50,338 nucleotides of DNA from an uncultured Spirochaetales bacterium. Lineage in GTDB: Bacteria > Spirochaetota > Spirochaetia > Sphaerochaetales > Sphaerochaetaceae. Shown here piece after piece: positions 8,022-16,955 of the stretch. The translations under genes were made by a program, and so were the position numbers. The DNA is taken from positions 1 through 50,338 of the forward strand of contig CASEZU010000127.1 in the NCBI GenBank assembly GCA_949292445.1, given 5' to 3'. Within the stretch, counting starts at the first letter, position 1; every line of letters begins with the position of its first letter. The notes under the pieces were generated by a model. That model was given only the letters and a program-made list of their open reading frames with translations. It was not told where the DNA came from and made no database searches.

Positions 8022-9788
8022 TTAAAGCGGGGAAGTGGCATCCCCCAGCCATCTCAGCACATCGGGATCAACAAGCTCATGGAGTTCTGCATATATCCTC
8101 GCATGATACTCATCGATCTGCCTCTTCTCCTCATCGGTTATCAGGCTCATATCTATGAGGCGCTTCTCATAAGGGACGAGGGTGAGAACCTCGAAGGAAT
8201 AGAACTCCCCGAACTCCGTCTCCATCTCACGTCTGACAGCAAGGAGATTCTCGATCCTGATCCCATAGCGCCCCTCCTTGTACAGCCCGGGCTCGTCCGA
8301 TGTGACCATGCCTGGCATGAGGGGAACATCTATCAGGGCCGATGAAATCCTCAGCGGTCCTTCATGGACATTCAGGCGGCATCCCACGCCATGGCCTGTT
8401 CCATGATAGAAGCTCTCCCCATACTGCCACAGGAACTGCTTGGCGATCGCATCAAGCTGCACTCCTCTGGTACCTTTTATGAAACGCTGCCTTGAAAGGG
8501 CCAGGTGCCCCTTCAGAACCAGCGTGTAATCACGCTTCTCCTCCTCAGTCGCCTCTGCGCCGAAAAGAAGAGTACGGGTTATATCGGTCGTGCCGAATTC
8601 AAACTGGGAACCGGTATCGAGAACAAGAAGCCCATGCCCGTCTATCGTGCTGTCACTCTCCTCCGTCGCCTTGTAATGGCACATGGCACCATGTTCCCTG
8701 TAGCCTGCGATCGGATCGAACGACGGTCCCAGATATCCCGGGATCTTCTTCCTCTCCGCCTCAAGCCTTTCTGAAAGCCCCGTTTCCGTATAGCATGCAT
8801 TCCAGTCAAGACGGGCAAGGAAAGAGACATAAGCTGCCGCATCGTAGATATGTGCGAGCCTCATGCCTCTGAGCTCCTTCTCATTCTTCCTTGTCTTCAT
8901 ATCAGTGGTGATATCCCTTCCTGATACATTGGACTTCCCCTGAAGCGCTTTATGGAAACTCTCGCTCACCTTCTCAGGGGAGAAGTATCCCGGCCCTTTG
9001 GCTAGTCCTTTCAGAGCCTGTGCGGCTTCCTCATAGGGCCTTATTTCAAAAACAGCCTTTATATGCTGCAGCACGGCCTTGTCTTCGAATCTGTTCCTGT
9101 CTATGAAAAGAACCGCTTTTGACAGGGATACAAACGCATATGAGACGAATACGGGATTGCATGGGATATCATCTGCACGTAGATTCGTCAGCCATGCAAT
9201 ATCATCAATCGAGGCTATGAATGTCCATCTGAGCCCCTTTTCACGGAGAACACTGCGTATACGCTTTACTTTGTCAGCAGCACTCTCACCGGCATACTCA
9301 ATGTCCATCTCCTCCACCGGCGTGCAGGGAACAGCCGGACGATGCTCCCAGATAAGATCAATGAGATCATCGGTGGCTTCAAGCGAGACCTTCACCTCTT
9401 TCAGCGCTGCGGAAAGCCAGGAAAAAAGCGATATCGATATGGAGGATGAATCAACTCCGACCTTAGAGCCTTCCTTCATGCTGGTTTTCAGCCACTCATA
9501 CGGATCCGGAGTTCCTTCCATCTCGAGCTTCATCAGCACATACTCAGTCCCTGCTATCTCCTTCTCCGCCTGGATGAAATAACGGCTGTCCACCCAGAGC
9601 AGAGCCTTGTCCATGGTGACGACCACAGTACCGGCTGATCCGGTGAAACCTGAAATGAATTCCCTGGTCCTCCACCTTGGAGCGACATACTCGCTCTGAT
9701 GTGGATCAGTACCTGTGATGAGATAGGCATCAAGCCCTCTTTCCCTTAATTCGCTTCTCAGGCCTGTCAGCCTCTTCTCTATATCCAT
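8022..9788 (-). CDS. pepP: Xaa-Pro aminopeptidase (M24B)
   Basis: Removes N-terminal residues that precede proline from peptides; cytoplasmic, dinuclear metal. 588 residues: two creatinase-like N-terminal domains (about 1-310) and a pita-bread M24 domain. Metal ligands are visible around residues 386-512: the Asp of LDTGSQ, the Asp of TTDITRT, the His of GTGHGVG, the Glu of SDEPGLY and the Glu of GIRIENL. The start is fixed by GGAGG eight bases upstream and by family N-terminal similarity (..DPHQSEYV); it lies inside lgt, giving a 59-base overlap. The length and three-domain form match the long eukaryote-like APP1 type rather than the short E. coli PepP. Confidence 0.93.
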   Translation of the reverse strand: MDIEKRLTGLRSELRERGLDAYLITGTDPHQSEYVAPRWRTREFISGFTGSAGTVVVTMDKALLWVDSRYFIQAEKEIAGTEYVLMKLEMEGTPDPYEWLKTSMKEGSKVGVDSSSISISLFSWLSAALKEVKVSLEATDDLIDLIWEHRPAVPCTPVEEMDIEYAGESAADKVKRIRSVLREKGLRWTFIASIDDIAWLTNLRADDIPCNPVFVSYAFVSLSKAVLFIDRNRFEDKAVLQHIKAVFEIRPYEEAAQALKGLAKGPGYFSPEKVSESFHKALQGKSNVSGRDITTDMKTRKNEKELRGMRLAHIYDAAAYVSFLARLDWNACYTETGLSERLEAERKKIPGYLGPSFDPIAGYREHGAMCHYKATEESDSTIDGHGLLVLDTGSQFEFGTTDITRTLLFGAEATEEEKRDYTLVLKGHLALSRQRFIKGTRGVQLDAIAKQFLWQYGESFYHGTGHGVGCRLNVHEGPLRISSALIDVPLMPGMVTSDEPGLYKEGRYGIRIENLLAVRREMETEFGEFYSFEVLTLVPYEKRLIDMSLITDEEKRQIDEYHARIYAELHELVDPDVLRWLGDATSPL

Positions 9789-10740
9789 GCCTGTACCTCC
9801 ATAGGAGAAACGCCAGAAGCGCCGCTCCGGCTGCTATCATGAGAAGGCAAAAGATCTGCCCTTTGGAAATATTCAGTAATGACTGGAAAAGCGCGATGTT
9901 ATCGCTCTTCTCTCCGAGCGCTATCACATACCCGATATCCGCATCAGGCTGCCGGCAGTACTCTATTGCGAAGCGGAAGATCCCGTAGCCCATAAGATAG
10001 AATGAGAAGACAGTACCGTCAGGAAGTCTCTTCCTCAGCTTCCATGGCCTGATGATGAACCAGAGTATCAGGAATAGAATGATGCCCTCGAAAAGGGCCT
10101 CATAAAGCTGAGACGGATGACGCGGAAGATTTATGAACGACCCGGGCACATACGTCATGCCGACTTTATCCGCAATCTCCCTTACCCATGCCTCTTCAGT
10201 GGAAAAACCGGGAGCTGTAGGGAAAACCATACCCCATGGCACGGTTGTCACACGCCCATAGAGCTCGGCATTTATGAAGTTCCCCAGGCGTCCGAAGGTG
10301 TAGCCAAGCGGGATTCCGGCGACAACCGTGTCCGTTATCCTCAGCAGCTTCTTCTTATGGAAATGGCAGAAGATGATTCCTCCGACAAGTGCGCCTACCA
10401 CTCCCCCATGATAGCTCATGCCGGGAAGCCCCACGAACTCACCATTCCGGAAAGGCCAGAATATCATCCAGGGATGCGTGAGATAGTAAATGCCGTCACT
10501 GTAGAAGAAAACAGAGAAAAGCCGGGCGAAAATCAGCAGGAAAAGGATGCCGAAGAAGAAGAATGTCTGGCTGTCATCACTGGAAAGCCTGAGATATCCA
10601 TCATGTTTACATTGATAACGGAAAAGCGCATAGGCAATTACGAACGCGACGAGGTACATTACGGCATACCATCTGACAGGCAGCCAGCTGACCACATACG
10701 GATCGATCCATCGCGGGAATTCAACGAATAGCGCAAGCAT
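9730..10740 (-). CDS. lgt: prolipoprotein diacylglyceryl transferase
   Basis: Inner-membrane enzyme that moves diacylglycerol from phosphatidylglycerol to the lipobox Cys of prolipoproteins, the first step in lipoprotein maturation. 336 residues, about seven helices. Signature motifs: YHGGVVGALVGG near residue 105, GRLGNFINAELYG near 150, and HPSQLYEA near 210. The C-terminal tail is longer and more basic than usual and its last 59 bases are shared with pepP in another frame. A promoter with -10 TACACT ends exactly six bases before the ATG, so the mRNA is predicted to have no leader. Divergent from the ctpA gene with both promoters in an 83-base gap. Confidence 0.96.
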   Translation of the reverse strand: MLALFVEFPRWIDPYVVSWLPVRWYAVMYLVAFVIAYALFRYQCKHDGYLRLSSDDSQTFFFFGILFLLIFARLFSVFFYSDGIYYLTHPWMIFWPFRNGEFVGLPGMSYHGGVVGALVGGIIFCHFHKKKLLRITDTVVAGIPLGYTFGRLGNFINAELYGRVTTVPWGMVFPTAPGFSTEEAWVREIADKVGMTYVPGSFINLPRHPSQLYEALFEGIILFLILWFIIRPWKLRKRLPDGTVFSFYLMGYGIFRFAIEYCRQPDADIGYVIALGEKSDNIALFQSLLNISKGQIFCLLMIAAGAALLAFLLWRYRHGYREEADRPEKRIKGKRA

Positions 10741-10746
10741 AGGCTA

Positions 10747-10775
10747 AGTGTACGCAGAAGAAGCGAAGAGTGCAA
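10747..10775 (-). promoter_or_regulatory. lgt promoter, leaderless type
   Basis: Read on the minus strand: TTGCAC, 17-base spacer, TACACT, then TAGCCT and the ATG at 10740. The predicted +1 is the A of the start codon. Confidence 0.55.
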
Positions 10776-10806
10776 ATATGCCAGGATGCATCATCACTTC
10801 CTTTGG

Positions 10807-10815
10807 TGGTATATT
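10807..10815 (+). promoter_or_regulatory. ctpA extended -10 promoter
   Basis: TGG-TATATT is an extended -10 whose end is eight bases before the ATG at 10824. Predicted +1 is about 10822, leaving a leader of two bases. Confidence 0.5.
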
Positions 10816-10823
10816 CCTTATCT

Positions 10824-12254
10824 ATGAGAAAAGCATTAGCAGCAGCTGCATTATCGTGCGCCATGCTCTTCCGTCTTATGGCGGGAGCGGTGCCTGAATA
10901 TACTCCGGTGATTACCGTACAGCCATCACATCTCGAAGCACAGGAAGCAGAAGAGGACTCAAGGAGCATTTCACAGATACTCTACTCACTGGGCAATCTC
11001 TATGCATATCTGAGCACAAACTTCCTCTACGACATAGATTCAGGAGAGATGGAGAGTGAGATGATAGCCGCCATGATAGATTCTCTCGGCGATCAGTACT
11101 CTTACTATATCCCGCCCGAGGAGGCCGCAACATTTGAGGAGAACGCTGAAGGTGAATATGTCGGCATAGGCACATATCTTACAAAAATGAATCCTGCATA
11201 TGCTGATCCTGAAGATCCTGAAAGCTGGATGGTGATCATAGCATCGCCATTTCCGGGAGGGCCTGCAGACAGGGCCGGACTCAGGCCGCGCGACATGATC
11301 AGCGCGATAAACGGGGAAGACGTGTCATCAATGACTGCCACAGAGGCTTCATCAAGAATGAAGGGACACATAGGAGAGGAGATCACGCTGACCGTGCACA
11401 GGGGAACCGCAGTGTTCGATATAACTCTCCTGCCTGAAGTTGTCACAACACCATCCACATCCTCCGGGATGCTTACCGATGACATAGGATACATAGCCAT
11501 ATATACATTCTCCCTCACAACAAGCAGCTCGGTGAGGAATGACATAGAGAAACTGCTCTCAGAAGGTGCTGAAAAACTCATCATAGACCTGCGCAATAAT
11601 GGCGGAGGAACTGTCCAGAGCGCACTTGAGACTGCGGACATGTTCCTCTCTTCCGGAATGATGCTCAAGACAAGCTACAAGCCCGCTTCAGGAAGGTCTG
11701 AGACTGTAGTATACGCAGATGAGGATGTGCTGGTTCCTGAAAACATGCCGCTGCTTCTCATAGTAAACGGCGGAACAGCCTCTTCAAGTGAGATACTCAC
11801 CGGTGCTCTCATGGATAATGACAGGGCAGCCGTACTCGGAAACCAGACCTTCGGCAAGGGGATATCACAGGAGATAAGACCTTTCAGAGGCGGCTTCATC
11901 CAGATAACGACCGGGCATTTCTACACACCGGACGGCAATGATATACACGAAGTCGGGATCACTCCCTCGATAATAGTAGAAGACCCTGAATACACAGACG
12001 AGGAGATGAAGGCCTTCGAGGAATTCATGGAAGACAACAGCATGGCTGAATACATCGAAGCCAATCCTGAATATACAAAGGAGAATGCAGAGGCTTTTGC
12101 TGATGAGAATGCGGAAAGAGGTGTGCCGCGTGATCTTCTCCTACTTCTCATAAGAAACGAGTACATCTACTCAATGGATTATGATGAAAGGCCTGTTGCC
12201 GATACATGGTTCGATCAGTATATAACAAAAGCGCTGGAGGTATTCGGAGAATGA
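10824..12254 (+). CDS. ctpA: carboxyl-terminal processing protease (S41)
   Basis: Periplasmic serine protease with a PDZ domain that trims or degrades proteins from the C-terminus. From the ATG at 10824 it has 476 residues: a signal peptide (RK, then a hydrophobic stretch, cut near AGA-VPE), an N-terminal helical region, a PDZ domain around 110-195, and the S41 core. Catalytic Ser320 lies in GGTASSSE and the Lys345 general base in TFGKG, 25 residues apart as in the family. An upstream in-frame start at 10770 exists, but it would put 18 residues before the signal peptide and has no ribosome site. The stop overlaps the rsmE start (ATGA), so the two form an operon. Confidence 0.93.
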   Translation: MRKALAAAALSCAMLFRLMAGAVPEYTPVITVQPSHLEAQEAEEDSRSISQILYSLGNLYAYLSTNFLYDIDSGEMESEMIAAMIDSLGDQYSYYIPPEEAATFEENAEGEYVGIGTYLTKMNPAYADPEDPESWMVIIASPFPGGPADRAGLRPRDMISAINGEDVSSMTATEASSRMKGHIGEEITLTVHRGTAVFDITLLPEVVTTPSTSSGMLTDDIGYIAIYTFSLTTSSSVRNDIEKLLSEGAEKLIIDLRNNGGGTVQSALETADMFLSSGMMLKTSYKPASGRSETVVYADEDVLVPENMPLLLIVNGGTASSSEILTGALMDNDRAAVLGNQTFGKGISQEIRPFRGGFIQITTGHFYTPDGNDIHEVGITPSIIVEDPEYTDEEMKAFEEFMEDNSMAEYIEANPEYTKENAEAFADENAERGVPRDLLLLLIRNEYIYSMDYDERPVADTWFDQYITKALEVFGE

Positions 12255-12988
12255 GGGTCTTTCTGCTGAGAAGCACTTATGGAGGAGAAAGCATATATAT
12301 GCTGTCACAGAAGGAGAAGAACTATCTCCTGCGTTCTCTCCGCCTGAAAGTCAATGATACATTCACCGCAAAGGACAGCCGTGAGAGATACTATAAGGCT
12401 TTTCTCTTTGATGAGGATTCGATCACGCTGGAGGAGACAGATAAACCGGAGGAAACCCTTCTCGACGGCCTCTCATCGTACAAAGGCCCATTTGTCCCCA
12501 TAACCGCATTCATCTCAGTCCTGAAGGGAAAGAAGAACGAGATCGAGGTGAGAGCGCTTACTGAGATAGGTGTGAGAAAGATAGTGCTGATGGAGACTGA
12601 ATTCACACAGTCCCCCCTTTCAGGACATCAGAAGGAACGCATAGCTGCGATAATCCGTGAGGCTGTACAGCAATCAGGAAGCCCAGAGCCCGAGCTTGAA
12701 GGCCCTGTCAGTTTCAAAAAAGCGCTGGAACTTGCCGACAAGAAGATACTGATCCTTCATCAGAGCACGCTGGAAAAAACCAGAAGCCTGAAAGAGGCCC
12801 TGGCGGATACGGATATAATGACCCCAGTCTCAATAATGATCGGCCCTGAAGGAGGCTTCTCGGACAAGGAATGCGAAATGGCTGTGAAAAAGGGAGCTGT
12901 GCCTGTACTTCTGAATACAAACATACTCAGGGCAGAGACAGCTGCAATATATACAGCCGCATCTGTCCAGACACTTTTCCAGAACTGA
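12251..12988 (+). CDS. rsmE: 16S rRNA m3U1498 methyltransferase
   Basis: SPOUT-class enzyme that methylates N3 of U1498 in 16S rRNA with S-adenosylmethionine; acts on assembled 30S subunits. 245 residues, the normal family length. Knot-forming motifs are near the C-terminus: MIGPEGGFSDKE and LNTNILRAETAA. The N-terminal PUA-like domain spans about 1-70. I chose the ATG at 12251, which overlaps the ctpA stop by four bases and has GGAG upstream; the longer frame from 12206 lies within ctpA and is not needed. No terminator is obvious after it. Confidence 0.95.
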   Translation: MRVFLLRSTYGGESIYMLSQKEKNYLLRSLRLKVNDTFTAKDSRERYYKAFLFDEDSITLEETDKPEETLLDGLSSYKGPFVPITAFISVLKGKKNEIEVRALTEIGVRKIVLMETEFTQSPLSGHQKERIAAIIREAVQQSGSPEPELEGPVSFKKALELADKKILILHQSTLEKTRSLKEALADTDIMTPVSIMIGPEGGFSDKECEMAVKKGAVPVLLNTNILRAETAAIYTAASVQTLFQN

Positions 12989-13187
12989 CTCAGAAAAACA
13001 GACAGCAATCCGGCGTTCATGATTATTCTTAAACATAAACAACTGAGGATATTTCCATACGCTGGAAGAAAAAACAGATCATTCCCACTGTTTAGCCATC
13101 TGTCTCAAACCGCCGGATCACCTCTTTATTTCCTTGCTGTATATCCATATGTAAATCATCGTATAGGAGGGAAAAAGGAGGGATACA

Positions 13188-14216
13188 TTGAGATTTTTTG
13201 CATTTGCACTGGGCAGGGTTCTTTCTGAAAGGGTACTGCCCGTAACAGGGAGGGAGAATACTGTAAACTGTCCATCGCTGCAGAGACTCGTTTCTGAGGA
13301 TATAGGCAGAGGAGACATCGTACTTGCAAGGGCGGCCTCTATCAGCTGGCAGTCTGCTGAAAGCATAATAGAGAGAAAAGCCGGAATCATCATTTTCATG
13401 TCAGGAGATGATGAGAGGAAAATTACGGCATACGGGTCAGTAATATACATGCCGCAGGATTTCTCTGAAAACGAACTCCGCATGGCAATCACGGATATCG
13501 CTTCGGACAATGCAGTGGAAAAAGCGCTGAGGAATCAGCTTGCGGGAAGTTCGGAGGTGATGCGGCTGACAAGGAAAAAGCTCAGCATGGCAATCGCCTC
13601 AACCCTGCCTGTCCATATCGTGGGAGAGACGGGAACAGGCAAGACTCTTGCCGCGAACCTGATACACGGATACATGGGAAAACACTCACTGATGGTTTCC
13701 GAAAGCTGCGGCTGCCTTTCCACCGGAATAGCTGACAGCGAGCTCTTCGGCCATATAAAAGGAGCATTCTCAGGAGCCTCTGAGGAGAGGAAAGGCATAC
13801 TGGAAGCTGCCGACGGATCAACGCTGTTTCTCGATGAGATACAGGATCTCAGCCATGATCTTCAGTCAAAGCTCCTGCGTGTGCTTGATTCCGGAGAATA
13901 CAGGAAGCTGGGATCCGACAGGGTAAAGAAAACATCATTCCGGCTGATAACAGCCTCCAGCAAGACATTGGATGAACTGCTGAGCGAAAGGAAAATCAGG
14001 AAGGATTTCTATTACAGGATATCAGGAATAGAGATAAGAATGCCGAGCCTGTCAGAACACATGGAGGACATACCGGAACTGCTTAAGAACTTCGAAAGGA
14101 AAAAAGGAGGTATGTCCAGGATAATCGACTACGCCATCTTCATGCACAGCTTCCCTGGCAATGTGAGGGAGCTTTTCCGTGAGGCAGAACTCTACCTGCA
14201 GGGATTTCCGCACTAG
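13188..14216 (+). CDS. orphan sigma54-activator-like AAA+ protein without DNA-binding domain
   Basis: 342 residues resembling the central domain of bacterial enhancer-binding proteins. Walker A GETGTGK is near residue 146, the loop-1 motif reads GAFSGA instead of GAFTGA, Walker B is LFLDEI, and an arginine-finger region RKDFYYRI follows. The first 115 residues look like a degenerate receiver: FMSGDD, then MPQDF where KPF is usual, with no clear phospho-acceptor Asp. The protein stops after the AAA+ lid (FPGNVRELFREAE), so the C-terminal helix-turn-helix is missing. The start is TTG, supported by AAAGGAGGG five bases upstream. The preceding 199 bases hold no gene. Immediately downstream is a DnaA-box cluster. 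Whether it activates sigma54 or has another AAA+ role cannot be told. Confidence 0.8.
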   Translation: MRFFAFALGRVLSERVLPVTGRENTVNCPSLQRLVSEDIGRGDIVLARAASISWQSAESIIERKAGIIIFMSGDDERKITAYGSVIYMPQDFSENELRMAITDIASDNAVEKALRNQLAGSSEVMRLTRKKLSMAIASTLPVHIVGETGTGKTLAANLIHGYMGKHSLMVSESCGCLSTGIADSELFGHIKGAFSGASEERKGILEAADGSTLFLDEIQDLSHDLQSKLLRVLDSGEYRKLGSDRVKKTSFRLITASSKTLDELLSERKIRKDFYYRISGIEIRMPSLSEHMEDIPELLKNFERKKGGMSRIIDYAIFMHSFPGNVRELFREAELYLQGFPH

Positions 14217-14283
14217 AGTCATGAAAAAGGCAGAAAGCTGTTTCATTCAAGATAATTTCTGCCTGCGCTATCAGTTAAAGGGT

Positions 14284-14555
14284 TGTGGATAACTTCACCC
14301 CAAGCTGTGGAAAACCTGTGGAAAACTCTGGGGAAAACCTGTTTTCCACACCCTGTAAAAAGCAATCAGAACAGAATCATAGTTATATAAATCCTATGTT
14401 ATTGACGAGCTTATGCGTCTTTTTATTTTCTTTTGGTACAATTAATTAAACAAAAAACCAAATACTGTAGCAAATCATTCGGAAAAGCCTGAAAATACCA
14501 TTTCAGACCACTTTTCCACATCGATTCCACTGCCCTGTGGAAAACCTGTGGAAAA
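14284..14555. other. DnaA-box cluster A, candidate origin or DnaA-titration site
   Basis: This covers most of the 383-base gene-free stretch 14217-14599. One exact TTATCCACA box (14284-14292, reverse) and six TTTTCCACA boxes (14306, 14317, 14342, 14512, 14536 and 14547, each nine bases; 14342 and 14512 are forward, the others reverse), plus one 8/9 match at 14329. Neighbours at 14306/14317 and 14536/14547 are 11 bases apart, one helical turn, and each pair is the same repeated unit. Between the two groups is an AT-rich core (about 14380-14470). DnaA binding and the origin role are inference; the boxes are seen directly. Confidence 0.75.
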
Positions 14556-14586
14556 CCCACATGTAGCGTCAGGAAGGAATTATCCT

Positions 14587-14592
14587 TATACT
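14587..14592 (+). promoter_or_regulatory. pfkB-family gene -10 box
   Basis: TATACT ends seven bases before the ATG at 14600; predicted +1 at 14599. No good -35 is seen. It lies 31 bases after the last DnaA box of cluster A, so DnaA could influence it. Confidence 0.45.
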
Positions 14593-14599
14593 CAATGTC

Positions 14600-15604
14600 A
14601 TGGCAGTCTATGGAATAGGAAATCCGCTCATCGATTTCCTTTGCTACGCGGATGACAGAGACCTTGAGGAACTATCCCTGAGCAAGGGAACAATGCTTCT
14701 GATCGATGAGAAAAGAAGAACTGAGATACTATCAAGGATGAAGAACAGGAAGACAACGGTATCATGCGGCGGATCATGTCCCAACACAATGGTCACACTG
14801 AGAATGCTCGGGGTAGAGACAACACTTGCCGGCGGAATAGGCTGCGATGAATACGGTACAATGTACAGGAAGCGGCTCAGGGAAGCAGGCGTACACGATG
14901 AGACAGCCACGTTCGAAGCCGCCACAGGCACATCGATTATCCTGCTCACAGAAGACAGAGAAAGAACAATGAATACATTTCTTGGTGCCAACAGGCTGTT
15001 CGACGAGGATGATGTCTCTCCTGAAAGCGTGAAAAAGGCCGATATGTTTTATTTCACAGGCTACATGTGGGATACGGAAGCTCAGCGCAGAGCTGTGAGG
15101 AAAGCGCTCAGAATAGCAAAGGAAGAAGGCATAAAAGTGGCATTTGATCTGGCTGATCCATTCGCTGTCGGCCGCTACCGTCAGGATTTCATGGAGCTTC
15201 TTGAGAATAGCTGCGACATAGTGCTGGCAAACAGCGAGGAGGCCAGATTCCTATTCAGCAACTATGATGCCTATGAATGCTGCCGCTCCATGGGAAAACT
15301 CTGCCATATCGCAATAGTGAAGAATGGAAAATATGGATCATATATATCATGTGACGGCAATATAACGGAAATACCCTTATATGGAACGACACATCCTGTT
15401 GATACAACCGGTGCCGGTGACACATATGCCGCAGGATTCATCTACGGATATGAAAAAGGCTACTCTCCGGAAACATCCGGAAGAATAGCCTCCTTCCTCG
15501 CAGGCGAGATAATAACACAGATAGGAGCCCAGTTCTCACCGCAGAGGGCAGCAGAGCTCTCTGCTATAATCACTCAAGAGTTCGGTGTTCCTTCTCATTC
15601 CTGA
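14600..15604 (+). CDS. PfkB-family carbohydrate/nucleoside kinase
   Basis: ATP-dependent sugar or nucleoside kinase of the ribokinase fold, 334 residues. The substrate-side signature CGGSCPNTMVTLRMLG is near residue 57 and the catalytic signature DTTGAGDTYAAGF near 272, where the second Asp of the GAGD motif is the base. The N-terminal GNPLIDFL and overall form are closest to adenosine-kinase-like bacterial members often annotated simply as carbohydrate kinases. No ribosome site is seen, and a -10 box sits directly upstream of the ATG. The 3' end overlaps the converging MATE gene by 35 bases. Substrate is not assignable from sequence. Confidence 0.85.
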   Translation: MAVYGIGNPLIDFLCYADDRDLEELSLSKGTMLLIDEKRRTEILSRMKNRKTTVSCGGSCPNTMVTLRMLGVETTLAGGIGCDEYGTMYRKRLREAGVHDETATFEAATGTSIILLTEDRERTMNTFLGANRLFDEDDVSPESVKKADMFYFTGYMWDTEAQRRAVRKALRIAKEEGIKVAFDLADPFAVGRYRQDFMELLENSCDIVLANSEEARFLFSNYDAYECCRSMGKLCHIAIVKNGKYGSYISCDGNITEIPLYGTTHPVDTTGAGDTYAAGFIYGYEKGYSPETSGRIASFLAGEIITQIGAQFSPQRAAELSAIITQEFGVPSHS

Positions 15605-16937
15605 CAATGTTCTTGTATCTGGTGAGTATGAACAGCGCCAGGAAAGCTGTCAGCAGAGCAGTGCCTGGAAGATTGAGCCATATGCCATCCAAGCCCATCG
15701 GAGTCAGGGCGATGATGAGTATGAGCGGGAATATGAATGCGGCTGATACAGATATTGATGCGGCATAAACGGGCTTTCCTATAGCAGACATGAAGCACTG
15801 TGTGCATACAGCAATCCATCTGACTATATATGCGCTGGATGCAAGCCTGACAGCCCCGATACCGAGAAGATGTATGCCGGCACTGTCCGCACCTTCTACA
15901 AAAAGGCTCACTGCAAAACCGGGGAATGCGAACATGAAGACTGCAAACAGGACAGAGATCACAGCGCCTGTTCCGAAACAGTATTTCTCAATTGCCCCCA
16001 CTCTGTCGAACCTGCGGGCGCCCCAGTTGTAGCCAACAGAGGGCTGCAGTGAATCACAAGTGCCGTAGAGAAGCGGCATCACCACTCCATCCACTGACAT
16101 TATTATTCCATAGACACTGACAGCATCTGCTCCCCCGAGAGAAAGCAGGATGACATTCATTATTATCGATATTATCCTGCCGGAAACATTGGAAAGAAAT
16201 GTAGGAAGTCCGCATGAGACAATCGCCTTTATGAGGGACAGATGGAAAACAGGTTTCCTGAACCTGAGATTCATCCTTCCGCTGAGGAAGATGGAAAGCA
16301 CCACGATCACGGAAGAGCTCATGCCAAGGCACGTACCCATTGCCGCTGATGCTATGCCGCCTTTGAGAATGATAAGGAGAATGACCTCAAAACAGACTCC
16401 CGCACATGCCATTCCGATGTTCATCATCAGCGAACCCTTTATCTTCCCGCATATCCTCAGATAATTATCCATAGCGAAGACGAGCGTCGTGAAAGGCGAG
16501 AAAAGGGCATATGTCCTGAGATACTTCACAGCATTGGGTATAAGATGATCATCAGCTCCCATCATCCGGAAAAGATTGGGAGCAAAACTGAAAAGAAGGG
16601 CTCCAGTCACTATGCCGGAGAGAATTATCAGCACGATGGCTGCGGAGAATATCCTGTTCGCCTCTTCCTTCTCTCCCCGTCCCAGTTTGATTGCTATCGG
16701 CACGGAAGAGCCGACTCCTATCATATCGGAGACTGCGAAATTGATGATGACGAAAGGCATCGCCAGATTGAAAGCGGCAAAAGCCTCAGCTCCTAATATC
16801 CTTCCAACAAGGATGCCCTCAAGAAGATAGTACAGGGATGATGCAAGCATCCCTATTGCCCCTGGAATCGCAGCCCTGAAGAAAAGATGTCCGGGTTTTG
16901 TTTCGATAAACAGCTTCTCGGTATTATCCGATGGCAT
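15570..16937 (-). CDS. MATE-family multidrug/metabolite exporter
   Basis: Inner-membrane Na+- or H+-coupled exporter, 455 residues with about twelve hydrophobic helices in two halves, the standard MATE length. Motifs such as GMLASSLYYLLEGILVG at the first helix and GYNWGARRFDRV around the domain joint fit the DinF/MepA side of the family. It has a CCGGAGG ribosome site. It is transcribed away from a MerR regulator, with a MerR-type promoter in the 102-base gap, so it is probably that regulator's target. Converges with the PfkB kinase with a 35-base overlap. Confidence 0.93.
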   Translation of the reverse strand: MPSDNTEKLFIETKPGHLFFRAAIPGAIGMLASSLYYLLEGILVGRILGAEAFAAFNLAMPFVIINFAVSDMIGVGSSVPIAIKLGRGEKEEANRIFSAAIVLIILSGIVTGALLFSFAPNLFRMMGADDHLIPNAVKYLRTYALFSPFTTLVFAMDNYLRICGKIKGSLMMNIGMACAGVCFEVILLIILKGGIASAAMGTCLGMSSSVIVVLSIFLSGRMNLRFRKPVFHLSLIKAIVSCGLPTFLSNVSGRIISIIMNVILLSLGGADAVSVYGIIMSVDGVVMPLLYGTCDSLQPSVGYNWGARRFDRVGAIEKYCFGTGAVISVLFAVFMFAFPGFAVSLFVEGADSAGIHLLGIGAVRLASSAYIVRWIAVCTQCFMSAIGKPVYAASISVSAAFIFPLILIIALTPMGLDGIWLNLPGTALLTAFLALFILTRYKNIVRNEKEHRTLE

Positions 16938-16955
16938 TGTTTTCCTCCGGATAAT

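Noticed and set aside
12989..13187. Short inverted repeat ATCCGGCG / CGCCGGAT about 100 bases apart upstream of the AAA+ gene
   Set aside because: The surrounding bases do not pair in nested order and there is no T run, so I could not support a terminator or riboswitch.
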